Shown: positions 1-17,164 of the stretch, one piece after another | Position numbering within the stretch: the first letter of the stretch is position 1 | Layout: every line of letters begins with the position of its first letter | DNA from: Scatophagus argus | Lineage: Eukaryota; Chordata; Actinopteri; Scatophagidae | NCBI RefSeq assembly: GCF_020382885.2 | Contig: NC_058507.1 | Coordinates: 3,609,715 to 3,673,714, forward strand | Direction: 5' to 3' | DNA: 64,000 nucleotides | Position numbers and translations under genes: made by a program | Notes under the pieces: generated by a model | What the model saw: the letters and a program-made list of their open reading frames with translations, nothing else | The model's database searches: none | Told to the model about the DNA's origin: nothing

Positions 1-4535
<4,535 letters not shown>

Positions 4536-4627
4536 ATCTTTTGGTTTTTTCCATCTGAGTCAAAGTAACTTGCATATTTTTGTTTGTGAAACAATCAGTG
4601 TTCAAAGTTCAATTTCTTATTCAACTT

Positions 4628-4760
4628 CTTTCTTTCTAGATTAGATGAGAAGATCAGCACCGCTCTCATGTCTGCAAGGTTTACAGAAGTCTACCCAATT
4701 AGCCTCTTAGCTTAGCTTAGCTTAGCTTAGCACAAAGACACGAAACAGGGAAACAGTGAG
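4628..4760. repeat. foldback-family repeat fragment with (TTAGC)n core
   Basis: The sequence GATTAGATGAGAAGATC, then CTCTCATGTCTG, then five tandem TTAGC units at about 4706-4731, then ACACGAAACAGGGAAACAG, matches the left half of the element clustered at 17.1-18.1 kb. The right half is missing, so this is a truncated copy. The internal TTAGC expansion is local to this copy. Confidence 0.6.
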
Positions 4761-5109
4761 TCGATATCACAAACTTTAACAACTAGAACCTTTAAAAGTA
4801 AAACACGCAGAAACTGCATTAAGTGATTCTGGAGAAAGAAAGCCGATGGTTGACTCTCGCCGCCAATCCAGAGTGTCAACACTTGACCTGAGACGGGACT
4901 CAACACTTAACTGTTTTTCTGCACAATCAGTGATGCCCAGAAACACCTGAACACAGCACAAATACTGAGAATATAAGACGATACAGACAGACAGACAGCA
5001 CGGCGACGTCTGTGCAGGTACAGACACACATGTGTGAGTTGTTTGATCCGGAGCCAGACGAGCCATTTCCTGTTTCCAATCTTTGTGCTCAGCTAAGTGA
5101 ACTGGTTGT

Positions 5110-5290
5110 CAGTGCTAAAGTAACCAAGTGCATGTACTTTGAGACTTTGAGATACTTGTACTTTACTTGATTATTTTCATTTTATACTTTTACTCAATTT
5201 ACAATTCAGAGGCAAAACCTTTTATTTCACCACATTTATTTGACAGCTTTAGTTACTTTACTAGTTTAGTTAATGATACAAAACATATTC
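5110..5290. repeat. dispersed teleost repeat rich in TACTTTACT
   Basis: The run AAGTAACCAAGTGCATGTAC, then GATACTTGTACTTTACTTGA, then TTTTACTC, then ATTTGACAGCTTTAGTTACT belongs to a repeat family very common in percomorph fish. Other copies or pieces in this window lie at about 12860-13080, 31795-31920, 39705-39840 and 40930-41060. I do not know its class, and no terminal repeats are visible. Confidence 0.55.
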
Positions 5291-5409
5291 AACAAATAAA
5301 TTATGATGTGATGTGATATTGCAGGTTAAAATAAAACTTTATTGATCCCTGCAGATAAACTACAGCAGTTAAACCACCTTTTAAAGCTTCAACCTTAAGT
5401 AACAAACAC

Positions 5410-5661
5410 ATTACCGTAATATCCAGACTATTGAGCGCAGCTGAATATAAGCCATACCCACTAAATTTAAAAAGAAAAAAATACTTGTGCATATATAGGC
5501 CGCAGTTGTCTATAAACCGCAGGTGTCCACGTTGTCCGTTTTTCTTTCGTTGTCGCTCTCAATGTCACTTCCATCTTGAGGCAAAATCCGTAAATCAGCA
5601 TCGTTGATGGTTTCAAAGTATGTGAAAAAGTAGCGGCTTATAGTCCGGAAATTACGGTAAT
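5410..5661. mobile_element. MITE with TTACCGTAA-type inverted ends
   Basis: The element begins ATTACCGTAATATCCAGACT and ends GTCCGGAAATTACGGTAAT, so the outer 11 bp are perfect inverted repeats (5410-5420 and 5651-5661). The pairing continues imperfectly inward through the GACTAT and GCGGCTTATAG segments. It is about 252 bp long with no coding capacity, as expected of a non-autonomous DNA transposon. Similar TTACCGTAATTTCCGGACTA ends are, from memory, widespread in vertebrate genomes. The superfamily is not assigned because no clear target duplication was identified. Confidence 0.75.
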
Positions 5662-6304
5662 ACACCATTAATTATAACTAATTAATAGAATACATTATTG
5701 TCAAATATGACGCTCTGCATAATAAGCGTTTTTAATTTTGGTACTTTATGTAATCTTACTGCTGTAAAACTTTAAATGCATGACTTTCACTTGTAACAAT
5801 GTATTCCTGCACTGTGGTATTGCTGCTCATACTGAAGTACAGGATCCGTGTACTGCTGGCGTGTCCATCTTCTCATCTGAAGTTATGCAAGAAGTGAGCG
5901 AGTGTATACGTCCAAAGCACACAGCTGCTTATTATGCATGTGATGCCACTTTTCCCTTATATATTTTATTCCTGACTGTTGTAAAATCATCGCTCCAACT
6001 TAACCGCCACCCTGTCTGCATTTAAAACATATCAAATAGGTTTGTAGAAACAAGCAGCAAACAAAAAAAGGAAAAAAAAATCTAACTATACCAAAAGCCC
6101 AACGCTGTCTAATCGCTCTAATTTTACAACACATAAAACTGTTAAAAATAAACATTAGAAAGAGTGTGTGTGTGCTCTGTAATTAAACTCCACACCACCG
6201 AGAGTGTGGTTTGCATAATGACTGTTACATGAATCAAGGACGGGCCGAGCTGGACGAGCCGGGGCTGTCCTGTCTGGTTTCTGCAGGAGGAACCCTCACC
6301 TCGC

Positions 6305-6555
6305 ATGCTCCCGTAAGATGCCATAAGGTGACACGACATAAGGAACACGCGAGACCACGTGACATGACACAAACGTGACGTTCTCACGACATTACATTAC
6401 ACACATAACATGACATAACCTGACACCGAACAGCCATACAACACCACGCCATGACGTGTCACGAAGCGACATCGATACACACGACGTTAACTTACCGTGC
6501 CGATAACATGACATGACATAAACCTAACATGACGTGGCGTCAGGTGACATGACGG
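6305..6555. repeat. degenerate ACATGAC/ACACGAC-rich tract
   Basis: About 250 bp is built from loosely repeated 5-8 bp words such as ACATGAC, GACATAA, CACGACAT and GTGACACGAC. The spacing is irregular, so this is not a clean tandem array. It looks like an old, diverged satellite or expansion of a short word. It is unusually rich in CpG and GACGT/ACGT words compared with the flanking AT-rich DNA. There is no open frame of interest. Confidence 0.5.
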
Positions 6556-9342
6556 TGTGGAAAGTGGTGGATGCACAAGCCGGTTAAGATTAAAATGGTT
6601 TTATTGTGACTCAGGTGGTCATGTAGGGTCACACCGCTGTAATAAGAACACACAGTGAATGATTAGCTATTCCACAATGCCAAGGCACAAAACAAACTGC
6701 GTAGCGGGCTTGTACAAAGCTTTCACTGCAAACCAAAGCGGTATGAAATAAAAGTTTTTTTTAACGCTCCTCTAGATGGCTAAGTCAATGCTTTTTCAGG
6801 GGCCCTGCCACATTGCAGCGGCCCCCTCCTCAAGTATTCATAGAAGCTCGCATCCAGCACCTCAGCACTTAAACGTCCCAAACCGCCTCTGCAAACCGTG
6901 AATTACACCGAACAGAAAAGGAAGCGCAGGAGTCATTTAAAGTGATGGCGGGTCTAAATTTGTAGGTGTGAAAATCAGAAGGGTTGCACTTAAGGTTTAA
7001 TGTAGGTCTATACGGTGCAGGGCCTACTGAAGTCCTTTGAACCCACGACCCTCCCCCCTGCCTTACAAATTACAGACCTACAAAACAAAGTGTTTCAGCT
7101 CGGCTGCTCGGACCTTCGGCTCTGCGCTCGGAGAGACGACGTTTCCTTTAAGGTGCTCATTTCGTGACGGCCGAGAGGCCGAGCATTGACTCATTTGTGT
7201 GCAACGGGCCCCCCATTAGCTCGGTCTGTCTTTACCTGCAGCTGTTTTTCCGCAGGGGCCAACCTTTGACGAGCACGAGCCGCTGAACTAACGAGGCTGC
7301 CGTCACGTGAGACGCGAGTCCCCCGCTTCCCCCCGCTTTAAAGAGGATGTTTACCAGTTTCAGTGTTTTCTCACTTTTATTGAATTCTTTGCAATGAAGC
7401 TGACATGCAACAAGCTGCCCAGCATAATAATAATAATGACAAGTGACTGAATTTGAATGTTGGATGCTTGTAAAAACACGCATGCGCTCTTGCGATGTGC
7501 TCTCAACCTGCAAAACTAATCAGCTTCCCAGCAGCCTCGGTGCGTGTTCAGGTCTAATAAGCAAATCTTAGCATGTGAACACAATTAACTAAGCTAGTTT
7601 GCTGGGTAAACATTCCTAATGTTAACACAGCTGAGTGTCGACAGGAAGTGCAGCCCCGCGGAGCCGAAAAGTTCAAAAGATGATCTATCATGTATGTGTA
7701 GAAATGATGTGGCCGACCGCAAAAAGCTTCAGTTTGGGTTTGTTTTAATTTAGGAGCAAAAAAATAATAATTATCAAGGGTGGTACAGTCCTGGACAAAT
7801 GTGAGGCACAACTGGAAATAAATCGATCATCGATCAATCTCCAGCATCAATCACATTCATAGATAAACTGAAAAATGTCACGTTTGTGAGCACACGTGGT
7901 GTTTGATTTGCCTCCTCGTCTTTCTTCCACACACGCTGACCTTCTTGTAATCTATTCAAGCAACAACTGTTACAATATACACATCTACATAACAACAAAC
8001 TTAAAAGCTGAAATAAGCTAAAATCTTTGACACCGTTTGGATCCGTGAACACAGGCTCTTGTGGTGGTTAAGTAAAGGCCTATCGCCCCCTACAGGCCGT
8101 TGTATGTAACTGACAGTGCATATCAGCAGGCCTGCAGTGCTAAAACTGTTCACACTCATGAGACTCTTAAAACATTTTGGCTTAATGAGACCAAAATCTG
8201 TCAGGTCACATTACTGGGATTCGTTCCTTACTCACTGGTCTGAAATCCTGACAGGAAGGCACAGATTGTCCATTAACCAGCAGGTCACAGGTTTGATCTC
8301 CGTTTCCATCAGATGCTTCAGCATGTTTGTCCTCTTCAAGTCTGACTGACACACTGACCTCTGCTGGTAAAACCTTTGGCTGGTAAAGTTTACCTGAATA
8401 AAAAGTGTCGTGTATATGACAACATGGAGGCTGGAAAATATTTACCACAAACACGTGATACAGAACAGATTGGTTGTCTGTTTTTGACAGATTTTAAAAA
8501 TTCACATAGCACGGATCTGAATATAAAATACAAGCCAGTCGGTGCTTCTTTTTGTCTTCTCATGGCAAGATTTTAATCATTAATTTCCAAACACTTTTTC
8601 ACTGTTAAATAATCATTTACAGTTTTAAAAAAAACCATTATTGTGTATTTTCTGTCTTTCGTCAGCCTGAATACTGACAGCTTTGTGCTACGAACTCATT
8701 AGGCTTCTTTTTTTTATCAAAATCACAAACCTAAACATGTTAAGAACGTCACACGGTCAGATTCTCCGCAGTCGGACAGATGATGTCCCAGATGTTCGGC
8801 TTGTCTTTAAAACCAGAGGCTGCTGCCGCCTGGTCGAGTTCCTCTGCCTTGTTTACTGAAGGAATAATTACACATGTGGGGCATCTCGCGAAGACTTCAG
8901 GCGGTTTCATTTCTCTCTTTAATAGCAGCATGTCATTTCAGGATTTAATTACCAGTGAAGCTGTTAGCAGTTTGTTTAATACAGGCTCCATTAGTGTTAC
9001 ACATCAGCCCATCTGACGCAGATGAAACCCATTGGAACGACTGTCCAATCCACTGTGAGATTTGTTGATTACGGTTATACCGTGAACTTGATTGGTCTCT
9101 CGTGAATCACAGCTCCATTTCAAAAAACAGTGATTGTTATATGTTTATGTTTTTTTTTTTGTCGCATTTCTGGTGATCTATTCCGTCACTATTTATGTAT
9201 AGCACATCTATTTCATTGCTTTCTTAGTGCATACAAACACAGCGATCATACCCTAATAGTGCTAATAATAAAGAATTTTCCCGTCCCATTAAGAAAAGTG
9301 ACTAAATATTCGGCGGCGTGTTTTTCCCTCCGAGTGTCCCAG

Positions 9343-12300
9343 TCAGCGGCTGATCTTGTACACCTCATCGCCGACGTGCAGGATGCCGGTCTTCTTCACG
9401 GTGTGCAGCTGTCCAAACAACGGAGCCGATTTGTAGATGTGCCTCTCGGATGGTTTGCACAGACGGTAGCTGTGAAAGAAGAGTCGTGAGAGGCTGAAGG
9501 CATTTAGGTGTGAAATCGGACAGGAATAGGCCTTCATGTAAGTGTTTTTCAGCTCTCAAAGCCACGAAGCCCCGTGCGAACTTGTTAAAAATAATATTCC
9601 ATGTTAAATATTACTACCACCAGGGTTTGCAACCTTTACTGACAATAAAAATTCTAATCAGAACCTCGGATCAGCCAAATTGTAATTTTAGCTTGGAATC
9701 GGAGAGGTTTTGTTTCATCTGCCCAACTTTTGTATGCATGAAGGAATCATTGTTCTTTTTTTGGGCCAACGTGGGATGCAATACACACCCAGGCAGGTCT
9801 GTTGCAAGCTTCATCTGGAATATGTTCTATTTTTCATAATCATAATAAAATAAGAACTTTACCTTTTCAGTGTTTCCAGAGGCTCTTTTCTGGAGATTAC
9901 ACCCGTTTCAGGGTCAACTGTGGTGAAAATGCATCTGGAAACAACAAAAGTCACAGGTAAGTGCATCTCTGCTGCTTGTCTCGTCTTTATAGATTCATGC
10001 ATTGTAACTGACAATCACTGTTGAATTTTGAGTCGCATCCAGCTGATGGAACATCTGAGTGCACTGCAGCTTTGGATTCATTCTTACTGATAAATGAAGT
10101 GATTCTGTCTCTGATTAAAATCTGTGTGAAGCATCAAATGTGTTACCGTCCACATGACATTACACGCTGCAGTCTCACGCTGCCGATCTGGAGCTCTTCC
10201 CATGAATCCTGAAAAAAAAACCAAAAAAAAAACCAAAAAAAAGCAAAGCAGTTGGGTTTTTTGAGTTGGAGACAAAATTAGTCCAAGCTGCTTACACTGA
10301 AAAGGGCAACGTATTAGTCAGAAGTAAAGGACCAAATGATCATTTTTCCCAAACAGGAGGGAGAGAGAAAACAAAACCCCATGAGCTGCAGTGCAGAGAC
10401 TTACAGGATCTGGTATCTTTAAAGACCTTTTCTAGTTTTAATCTAATCATTACATGTCTGTCTGATATGCTTTTTATTTGTTTATGTAATCAAGAATCTT
10501 GCAGCCACATGGGACGAGCAGGGACGTGAAATGAGAGCAGTGTTTGCAGATGTGCTGCTTCTGCGCAGAGGCTGAACAACGTGCCTCCTCGAATGCTTCG
10601 CAGTCACTTATGATGATGCTGGGGCGGAAACGCTCCACTGTCACATCCTTCTCCAACTTGCTGCTGAGATCTTTGACAGAAGGCTCGGACAGCAGCATCA
10701 CAGGTGCAACATCTGGATAGGCCACCTGCTGGACAAATGGATAAACGCCATGAACACAATAATCACAAACGGAAATCCTGCTCTCCTGCATGTGACCGGT
10801 TGTTTGTTTAATAGGTTTGGTTTCATTGCTCCCCTCCCCCCTCGAAATAAATGTTGTCAGAGCTTTTTACTACTACAATTAACAACAGAAGCATACATAT
10901 AGAGCGTTAAGATTACAAGATTATAAGGAATACAAAGCAGCACAGACTCCAACACTTGACCTCGAATTGTGGGAAAAGAGGCTCTTGCTCCACCGGCCTC
11001 CTGCCCTTCATGTGAGGTTCAAAGTGCACCAAGCGAAAGGTTTTCTCTGCCCCGAGATAACGAGAGAGCCAGCGAGAGGCTTCGTCGCCGCAGTCTCGTC
11101 CCTGAATGTCATTTCCAAACACTCTGCAGCACAAAAACAACAACAAGCCAAATTAAGTGTGTGAGCTTTTTCTAAAAATCACGTCTTTACAAACGGAAAC
11201 GAGCTGCTTATCATCATTATCAGTTAATAGCTTTAGATATTTTCAAGCCAAAATGGCTGTTTTATAAGACTGCAAAATAAATATTTGCATTTTTCTTTTT
11301 ACAACTGTTGGTGCAACAAAACAGACATAAAAACATCTCGATCTTGTTTTTCTGACTTTTTTTCTAGATGAAGCGACTAATTGAATAACTGAGAAAATAA
11401 TCTCCAGATTTCTCAAATGAAAATACTTATTGGATGGAGACGTTTTAAAGATGACTTATGAGCTTCCACTTGTGAATACTCTCCAGATATCTTTGGGTAA
11501 AGCGCAGACGAGTAGTTACTGAAAAACAGTCAATCATCAAGGAAAATTAGCAGCATAGCCCTCTTCTCTCTGTAGACTGTTGAATACGTGCAAATAAAAC
11601 CAAAAAAAACAACAACAAGCAAATGTGGATTCAGTCAGAGAAGATCGATTAGACCCTGATGTAAAACCTGCAGTCGATGACGGGACGGTCGGACTGTTTG
11701 ATGGGGAATCGCAGCTCCTCCATGTCCGGGCCGCTCAGACAAACACGACCTCCCTCGCAGGTCAGGGACACCAGCACCAGACGGGGCTCCTGTCTGCCCG
11801 TCACCATGTGACCATCTTCTGTGATCACCAGCCAGTGTCTGCAGTCCAAACAAACAAAGCCGTGCGTTTGCACCATTTGGCATCCCCAGTTTAATTTTAA
11901 CATGCAGGCGCCGAACCTGCACACTGAGCTCTCGCAGAGTTGAAAAACAGTTACAGGAAAGAGTATGAAAGGAAGAAGCACAGGGTTGATGATATCACGT
12001 TGCCATGGATACACCAGTGCTGCTGACTCATCCTTAATTTACCTCACTTTTTGTAGAGGACTTGATCTGTGAATCATATACGAACACGTTTCTTTAAAAA
12101 TGAGCGCACCAGACATCTGAACAGACTGGAAGGTTGAAGAGTCGATTCAACGCTTCATGAATAAATTATAAATAAGCTTCATATTGAGACACAGTCAAGG
12201 AAAATTACTTTGACAAATCCAAATTAAACAGCCAGTGTGTAATCTAAGCAAAGGCAACGTGTAAGTTGTTTTTATTTCACTTGGTCACACTTTGGTCTTC

Positions 12301-13479
12301 TTATTCCATGTGCCGATTTTTAGTTTAACTATTATCTTACTTGCTAGAATGCACAAAAAATGATGCTAAAAATTAAAATGCTCATGATATGTTAAAACCC
12401 AGAGATTCTGAATCACAATTATGAGGTACCACAACTTTTGACATGTCAGTAAAAATCTTGACATAGTGTCTTAAAATTTCAACTTTTTACTTTTCTTCTT
12501 CTTCTCTTGTCAGAAGTGATCTTCCATAAAAGTGACACCAATAAATTGGAACGCGGGAGCAAAATGGATGCGTACGATGTACTCGAATTTTTGGACATTT
12601 CATGGTTTCGCAAATATTTTTTTAAAAAGTGCAGAACAATGACAGAAATTTTGCTAAACATCTACATCTTCGTGTGAAGTATGAATAAAGAATTAATTTA
12701 TATTTAGTAATAATTGAATACGTTGAATAAACCTCAGAAAGTTGAGTCCATTCAGGTCTCAATGACGGCGTTCAGAGGTTAAAACACATTCAGATTTGTT
12801 ACGTAAGCAAAACGAACAATACCACAGTGTGAAGGTATAAATCCTGCGTAAGAGTATTAAAAGCAGGATGTAGTATCAAAGGGCCTCCATATTAAATATA
12901 TTAGCCTACATTACATGACTGATGCATTTTAATATTAAAGTTTTGTAAGCTGCCATGTCATTAAAAAACTCGGTACACCCAAGCTCACAGGTTAGCTGGC
13001 AGCACACACACTACAAATATTCATGTACAAGTACTTCAAAAACCTGTACAGCAACTCGAGTAAACTCAGCTTTTACTCCTGTCACTCCATACGTTTCGGT
13101 GTATCCTGAATGTGTGGCCATTTCTTAAGGTCGACCGATTTTGTCTGAACAGGTCAGTAAAAATCTGACAGGTAAGAAGAAGAAAATCACACCTTTTGAC
13201 AGGACACACTCACCGATCCTGCAGCTCTCCAAACTTCAGACCGACTTTCTGGCATTCTGCGACGGCCACCGACACAGCTTTGCCAGACTTCAGAGGGTGA
13301 ATGAGGAGCTTCGACACTACGCCTACACGAACAACTTTTTCTGGCTTACGCAGATATTTATAGCCAAGACCAAATCCCAGAACAGCAACGCCAGCTCCGC
13401 CGATCAGAAGAGCCGCTTTCTTATTCTGGCCCAGCACGTTCACAGCCAGCTCCTTCAGGTCCATTTTGAAGCCAAACAC
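9343..13479 (-). CDS. mtarc1: mitochondrial amidoxime-reducing component (MOSC, molybdenum enzyme)
   Basis: Outer-mitochondrial-membrane molybdenum-cofactor enzyme that, with cytochrome b5 and its reductase, reduces N-hydroxylated compounds. Exons in transcript order: 13479-13214, 11838-11668, 11123-10961, 10725-10585, 10208-10147, 9934-9863, 9469-9343. They sum to 1002 nt, giving 333 aa, close to the human 337. Residues 1-45 hold a hydrophobic anchor ([19 protein letters not shown]). Then come the MOSC N-terminal barrel ([11 protein letters not shown]), [33 protein letters not shown], the MOSC core ([34 protein letters not shown]) and [11 protein letters not shown]. Cys266 in RVMSCGRC aligns with the molybdenum-ligand cysteine of the family. 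A second in-frame ATG (MDLKEL) lies five codons in. Intron 4 begins with GC instead of GT. Fish may have a single MARC gene, so the mtarc1/mtarc2 choice is uncertain. Confidence 0.95.
12860..13080. repeat. fragments of the TACTTTACT dispersed repeat in mtarc1 intron 1
   Basis: Pieces such as TAGCCTACATTACATGACTG, then ATGCATTTTAATATTAAAG, and AGTACTTCAAAAACCTGTAC followed by CTTTTACTCC resemble segments of the repeat seen at 5110-5290. Order and boundaries are unclear. The rest of mtarc1 intron 1 (11839-13213) shows no gene or structured element. Confidence 0.35.
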
Positions 13480-13829
13480 ACTCTGGACTTTGGCGTTTCG
13501 TTAAAGACACAGGCCGCCTGTGTGACGTTCACTGACGCTCGAACAACTGTAACGCGCACCCGTGCTTGGGTTTGACAGGCTGCCAATGGGACATTTTTAC
13601 CCCCCCACCCCAAAATGAAAGAAACAATTTGCAAAATATACAAGAACAGTTTTGGATTCATATGAAAGAGGTCATCTAAACATGACTAACATGAACATAC
13701 CAACTGCTTTGTTAGTGTTTGAGTTTTTATGGCAGTTGTCATCCTTGACGCTGCATTACTGCCACGGTTAAGGATTTCCCCACGTCCCTTTTCATCGAAC
13801 ACAAACCTTCGCTCTAGACTTGCCTTCTT

Positions 13830-14165
13830 GCTGAAATGTAGATGGGAAGATCAATTCAACTGTGGGTTAGCTTAGCATAAAGGCTGAAAGCAGTATTAGC
13901 TTCATGGAGGAGAAGTAGTGCAGTAAAACAGCGACCTGAGGTTTTCATATTTCATTTCTTGTGATCTTAAAGATGTTAATTTGCCATCTATAAAGGTGCT
14001 GGCAGGCACATGTCACCTTAGGGTGTGGTGGATGCCAGGGTGTTTCCCCCCATTCCCAGTCTTTATACTAAGCTAACTAGCTGCTAGCTGTATCCTCAAA
14101 TTTATGGTATCGAGACAAGATGGGTACCAATCTTCTCAGCTATTTTAAACATCTATGGAATTATT
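13830..14165. repeat. foldback-family repeat, diverged copy
   Basis: The left part reads AGATGGGAAGATCAATTC, then GGGTTAGCTTAGCATAAAGG. The right part reads TTTATACTAAGCTAACTAGC, then ATGGTATCGAGACAAGATGG and ACCAATCTTCTCAGCTATTT. These are the two inverted halves of the family described at 17165-18110, with a diverged middle. Confidence 0.55.
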
Positions 14166-14853
14166 GAAGGTCATCCTATTTTGGCCTTCATCAAAGAAAT
14201 TTGCCTTCCAAGATGAATAACAGCCATATAATTAAACGATTCAGTATAAATACAGGCTAGTGGTGGAAAAAATAAGATTTACCTCTGTAGTGTACAGATA
14301 ACAAATACACAACAAATGCACTTTACCAATCCAAATAGGTGTACATTTGCAACAAACACCTTCAGTATTAATCTGTCCAGAATTTGTCTAAAAACAGAGA
14401 AAAGGCGCCACAGTTGACCTTCTCAGTGGAACTATTTTTGTCCTTGACATAGATACTCAGGTCTATGGCCAAAGTAGAAAACAGCAGATGCTCCAGCCAC
14501 AGGGGGTCAATACAGGGATTTGTCAAATGGATACTCCTTCTGTTGCTTTTCACTGCACATCTAATGGCTGAAGGCAGTTTCACAGGCACAGGGCCAGGCC
14601 TTACAAGCTGGGTTGATGTTGAAGTGGCAAGCAAATTATTGATAACAAGATTCAATCCTAATTACCCCACTGTCAGCAACGGACACTTTGATCTTATTAT
14701 TTTGGTCTTTTTGCATATGACAGTTTGATTAGTGTTTTTATGCATTCATATGTTCATAAGGTTAGATTATTTTTAATTTTCCCGATCTTGAGCTCATCAT
14801 TCACTTTATTGACACAGATCGCTGCTACGTTACTTTCTTATATAATCCTACAG

Positions 14854-14958
14854 CAGTGATTCCCAACCACTCACAACCAGTGGACATATGCAACCTGTGA
14901 TGAGGGGTCACGAGTAGGCATTGCTTCATCTTCAGGCAAAAATGGTTGGGAACCCCTG
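14854..14958. mobile_element. short MITE remnant with TTCCCAACC inverted ends
   Basis: The left end CAGTGATTCCCAACCA (14854-14869) is the reverse complement, with a few mismatches, of the right end TGGTTGGGAACCCCTG (14943-14958). The unit is about 105 bp, non-coding, with a GGGGTCACGAGTAGGCATT middle. The same end type appears at about 33-60 at the left edge of the window. It fits an internally deleted non-autonomous DNA transposon. Confidence 0.6.
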
Positions 14959-15540
14959 ACATCGACAATAACTTCTACATACATACAGGAGCATCTGAGA
15001 GACTATCTGACCTTTAATAAAAAGTTAGTGGAGTGATTCCATAGATAGCAACAGCACTCCACACAGAAACATAAAGACAAGCAAATGTGTGATGTCCAAA
15101 CTTAATAAAGCTGTAAAGATCAGAAGGAGAAACATGTCAAACACGGTGGACTACACAGCAGAAACACGGCTACAATTTGTCTGTAGACAAATATGACATT
15201 TATGCACATTTATATGTGCTCTGACCAAAAGGCACTACAGATTATTTGGAATTAATTTAGTAAAAGTGTACCAATTTATATTTTCTCCATTATTACATTC
15301 AAATGATGTTGTTCTTTCCTGCAAACTTGAATTATATTGGAAAATACAGCTGAATTAACTTGTCTGTCTCAAGACCTCAATCTCAACAAAAACCTTATAA
15401 ATATCAGAAGTGTTCTGGTGGCCTAATTGAAAACACAACCTTAATGCCTTTTTCAGGAGACTATTTGCTACCAAAATGTGAAGTGTTTCTGTTATTTTGT
15501 CCACCCATTTTGCTGTACCACACAACAGTGGGTTGAATGC

Positions 15541-15593
15541 AACAGCAACAACAACAAAAAAAAAAACAACAACAACAACAAAAAAAACAAAAC
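15541..15593. repeat. (CAA)n / A-rich simple repeat
   Basis: Runs of CAA trinucleotides are interrupted by poly-A. They create the hydrophobic antisense frame seen around 15355-15603, which is therefore not called as a gene. The adjoining sequence TTTCTGTTATTTTGTCCACCC resembles the end of another dispersed fish repeat. Confidence 0.7.
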
Positions 15594-17164
15594 ATCTTGC
15601 CACAAACGATGATATAATGATACACTGCCATACTTCCCACTCGTGACTAACCTGCTGTAGGTTGTCCGGAACTGGACTACAGTCAGAATTCCCAGGGGGA
15701 AACCATCTGGACCAAACGGTCGTTTCTATACATTCAGCAGGCTTTTCTCACATAGCACATGTTGATAAACAGCATGGAGATGGTAACATCACATGACTAT
15801 ATCTTATACAGTACTTGTATTATGTACAGAAGCTGATTTCCTAATTTTTTTCTGTAAAGTATGATTCATTTCTGGTGGTTAAACGGTGAAATAACAGTAA
15901 AACTCAAAAACAGCTTAAATATCCATATTTTTAATGTTTTCTGTGGATGTTCTTTTCTGTACTTAGGCAAAATATTACAGTATTGTTCTGAACTACATGT
16001 GATATGCATAATCACGTCAGACAAATTAATAGTCTCATCTGTGCACAGGTGAGGCAGGTGAAGATAAAAAAATGTTGTACAACCACTTCAAGTAGTCCTT
16101 GCTTGTTCAAGTAGTAGAACATACATTTTCTTGCCTAAGCAAAACAGAGGAGCCTGTTAATGCTGGTGTATGCAGTCCTACTTAAAAACTATTACAGTAC
16201 TTGCGTGAATATAGAGTAGGCGGTTGTTTTCTGGGTCGCTTATTGTTAAAAGCAAGTCAGAAGCAGAAAGCGACACAATTTTTCTTTCACTGTCATATAG
16301 GATTTCAGTAAGGTACAGTTCAGACTCAGTGGGTCCATTTCCCTAACATAGAACTGTTTTTCAACAGACACCAGACCAAAATCAGATTTATTTGCAAGTA
16401 ATTCTTGGCACTTGACTTTATGCTCATTGTGTGTCACATGGGAGTGTGTTTCACCCAACAAGTAAAAAAATCCACCTTCAGATATTCAGAATATAATCAC
16501 TCTGTGATGATATTTGAAATAAATCTTATCAATAATTTTCCACTGCCCACTTCCTGTCATCCATTACTCATGCACTGTTTCTCCAGGTGCTGTAGAGGAA
16601 TGTAGCTTTAACCCATAGGTTGTGTTTTTACTGTAATTAAGTGAAAAAATTTAGATACTTTATTTCTTGATATGAAACTAATTTGTAGACTTAACATGAT
16701 GTCACATCATGACACTTAAATGCCAAAACAGGCCCAGAAATACAAGAAATAATATCTGAGGGTGGTGCCCCCCCGCACACTTTTCCATCAATCAGAGAGA
16801 CTACCTCTATTGAGGCATAATTGTCTGTGACTGACAACCAGCTATTATCCATTGTCCAAACACAGAAAACCCCCTCCCATCTGCCACTCCGAACTGCTCC
16901 TAAAAATAGTTTGCATCTACAGTTTGATCCAGATGTGATTTGGAAAGTTCTGCACACTTCATATCTGAATGCCTGTTGTGTTCTTTTTGATAGTCAGACT
17001 TCTGTGGAACCTCACTGAATATAGCAGATTCGCGCCTCAAACATTTGATAGATAAGTGTGTTCCAGGATCCGTCTTTAATCTGCATTTATTTTATTTGGT
17101 AGGCTAACAGGTTGACAGCTTTAAAATGATATTTCAGCAATTTGTTGAGTACATTCATTTATTT

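Larger units (their letters stand above)
4536..9342. other. spacer between hhipl2 and mtarc1 3' ends
   Basis: This 4.8-kb region separates the ends of two convergent genes. It includes the hhipl2 3' UTR, although no polyadenylation signal could be chosen with confidence, and several repeats listed separately: a foldback-family fragment, a tact-rich dispersed repeat, an inverted-repeat MITE and a degenerate ACATGAC-rich tract. Open frames here are short, lack family motifs and are not called. A moderately GC-rich patch at about 7000-7340 has no recognisable exon. Confidence 0.6.

Noticed and set aside
15355-15603. Frame with a hydrophobic Val/Phe run
   Set aside because: The run is the translation of a (CAA)n / poly-A simple repeat; the remainder looks like dispersed-repeat sequence.
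16691-17018. Overlapping frames on both strands in the mtarc1-kcnk3 spacer
   Set aside because: No motif, no splice context; probably transposon-derived spacer sequence, but the family could not be named.
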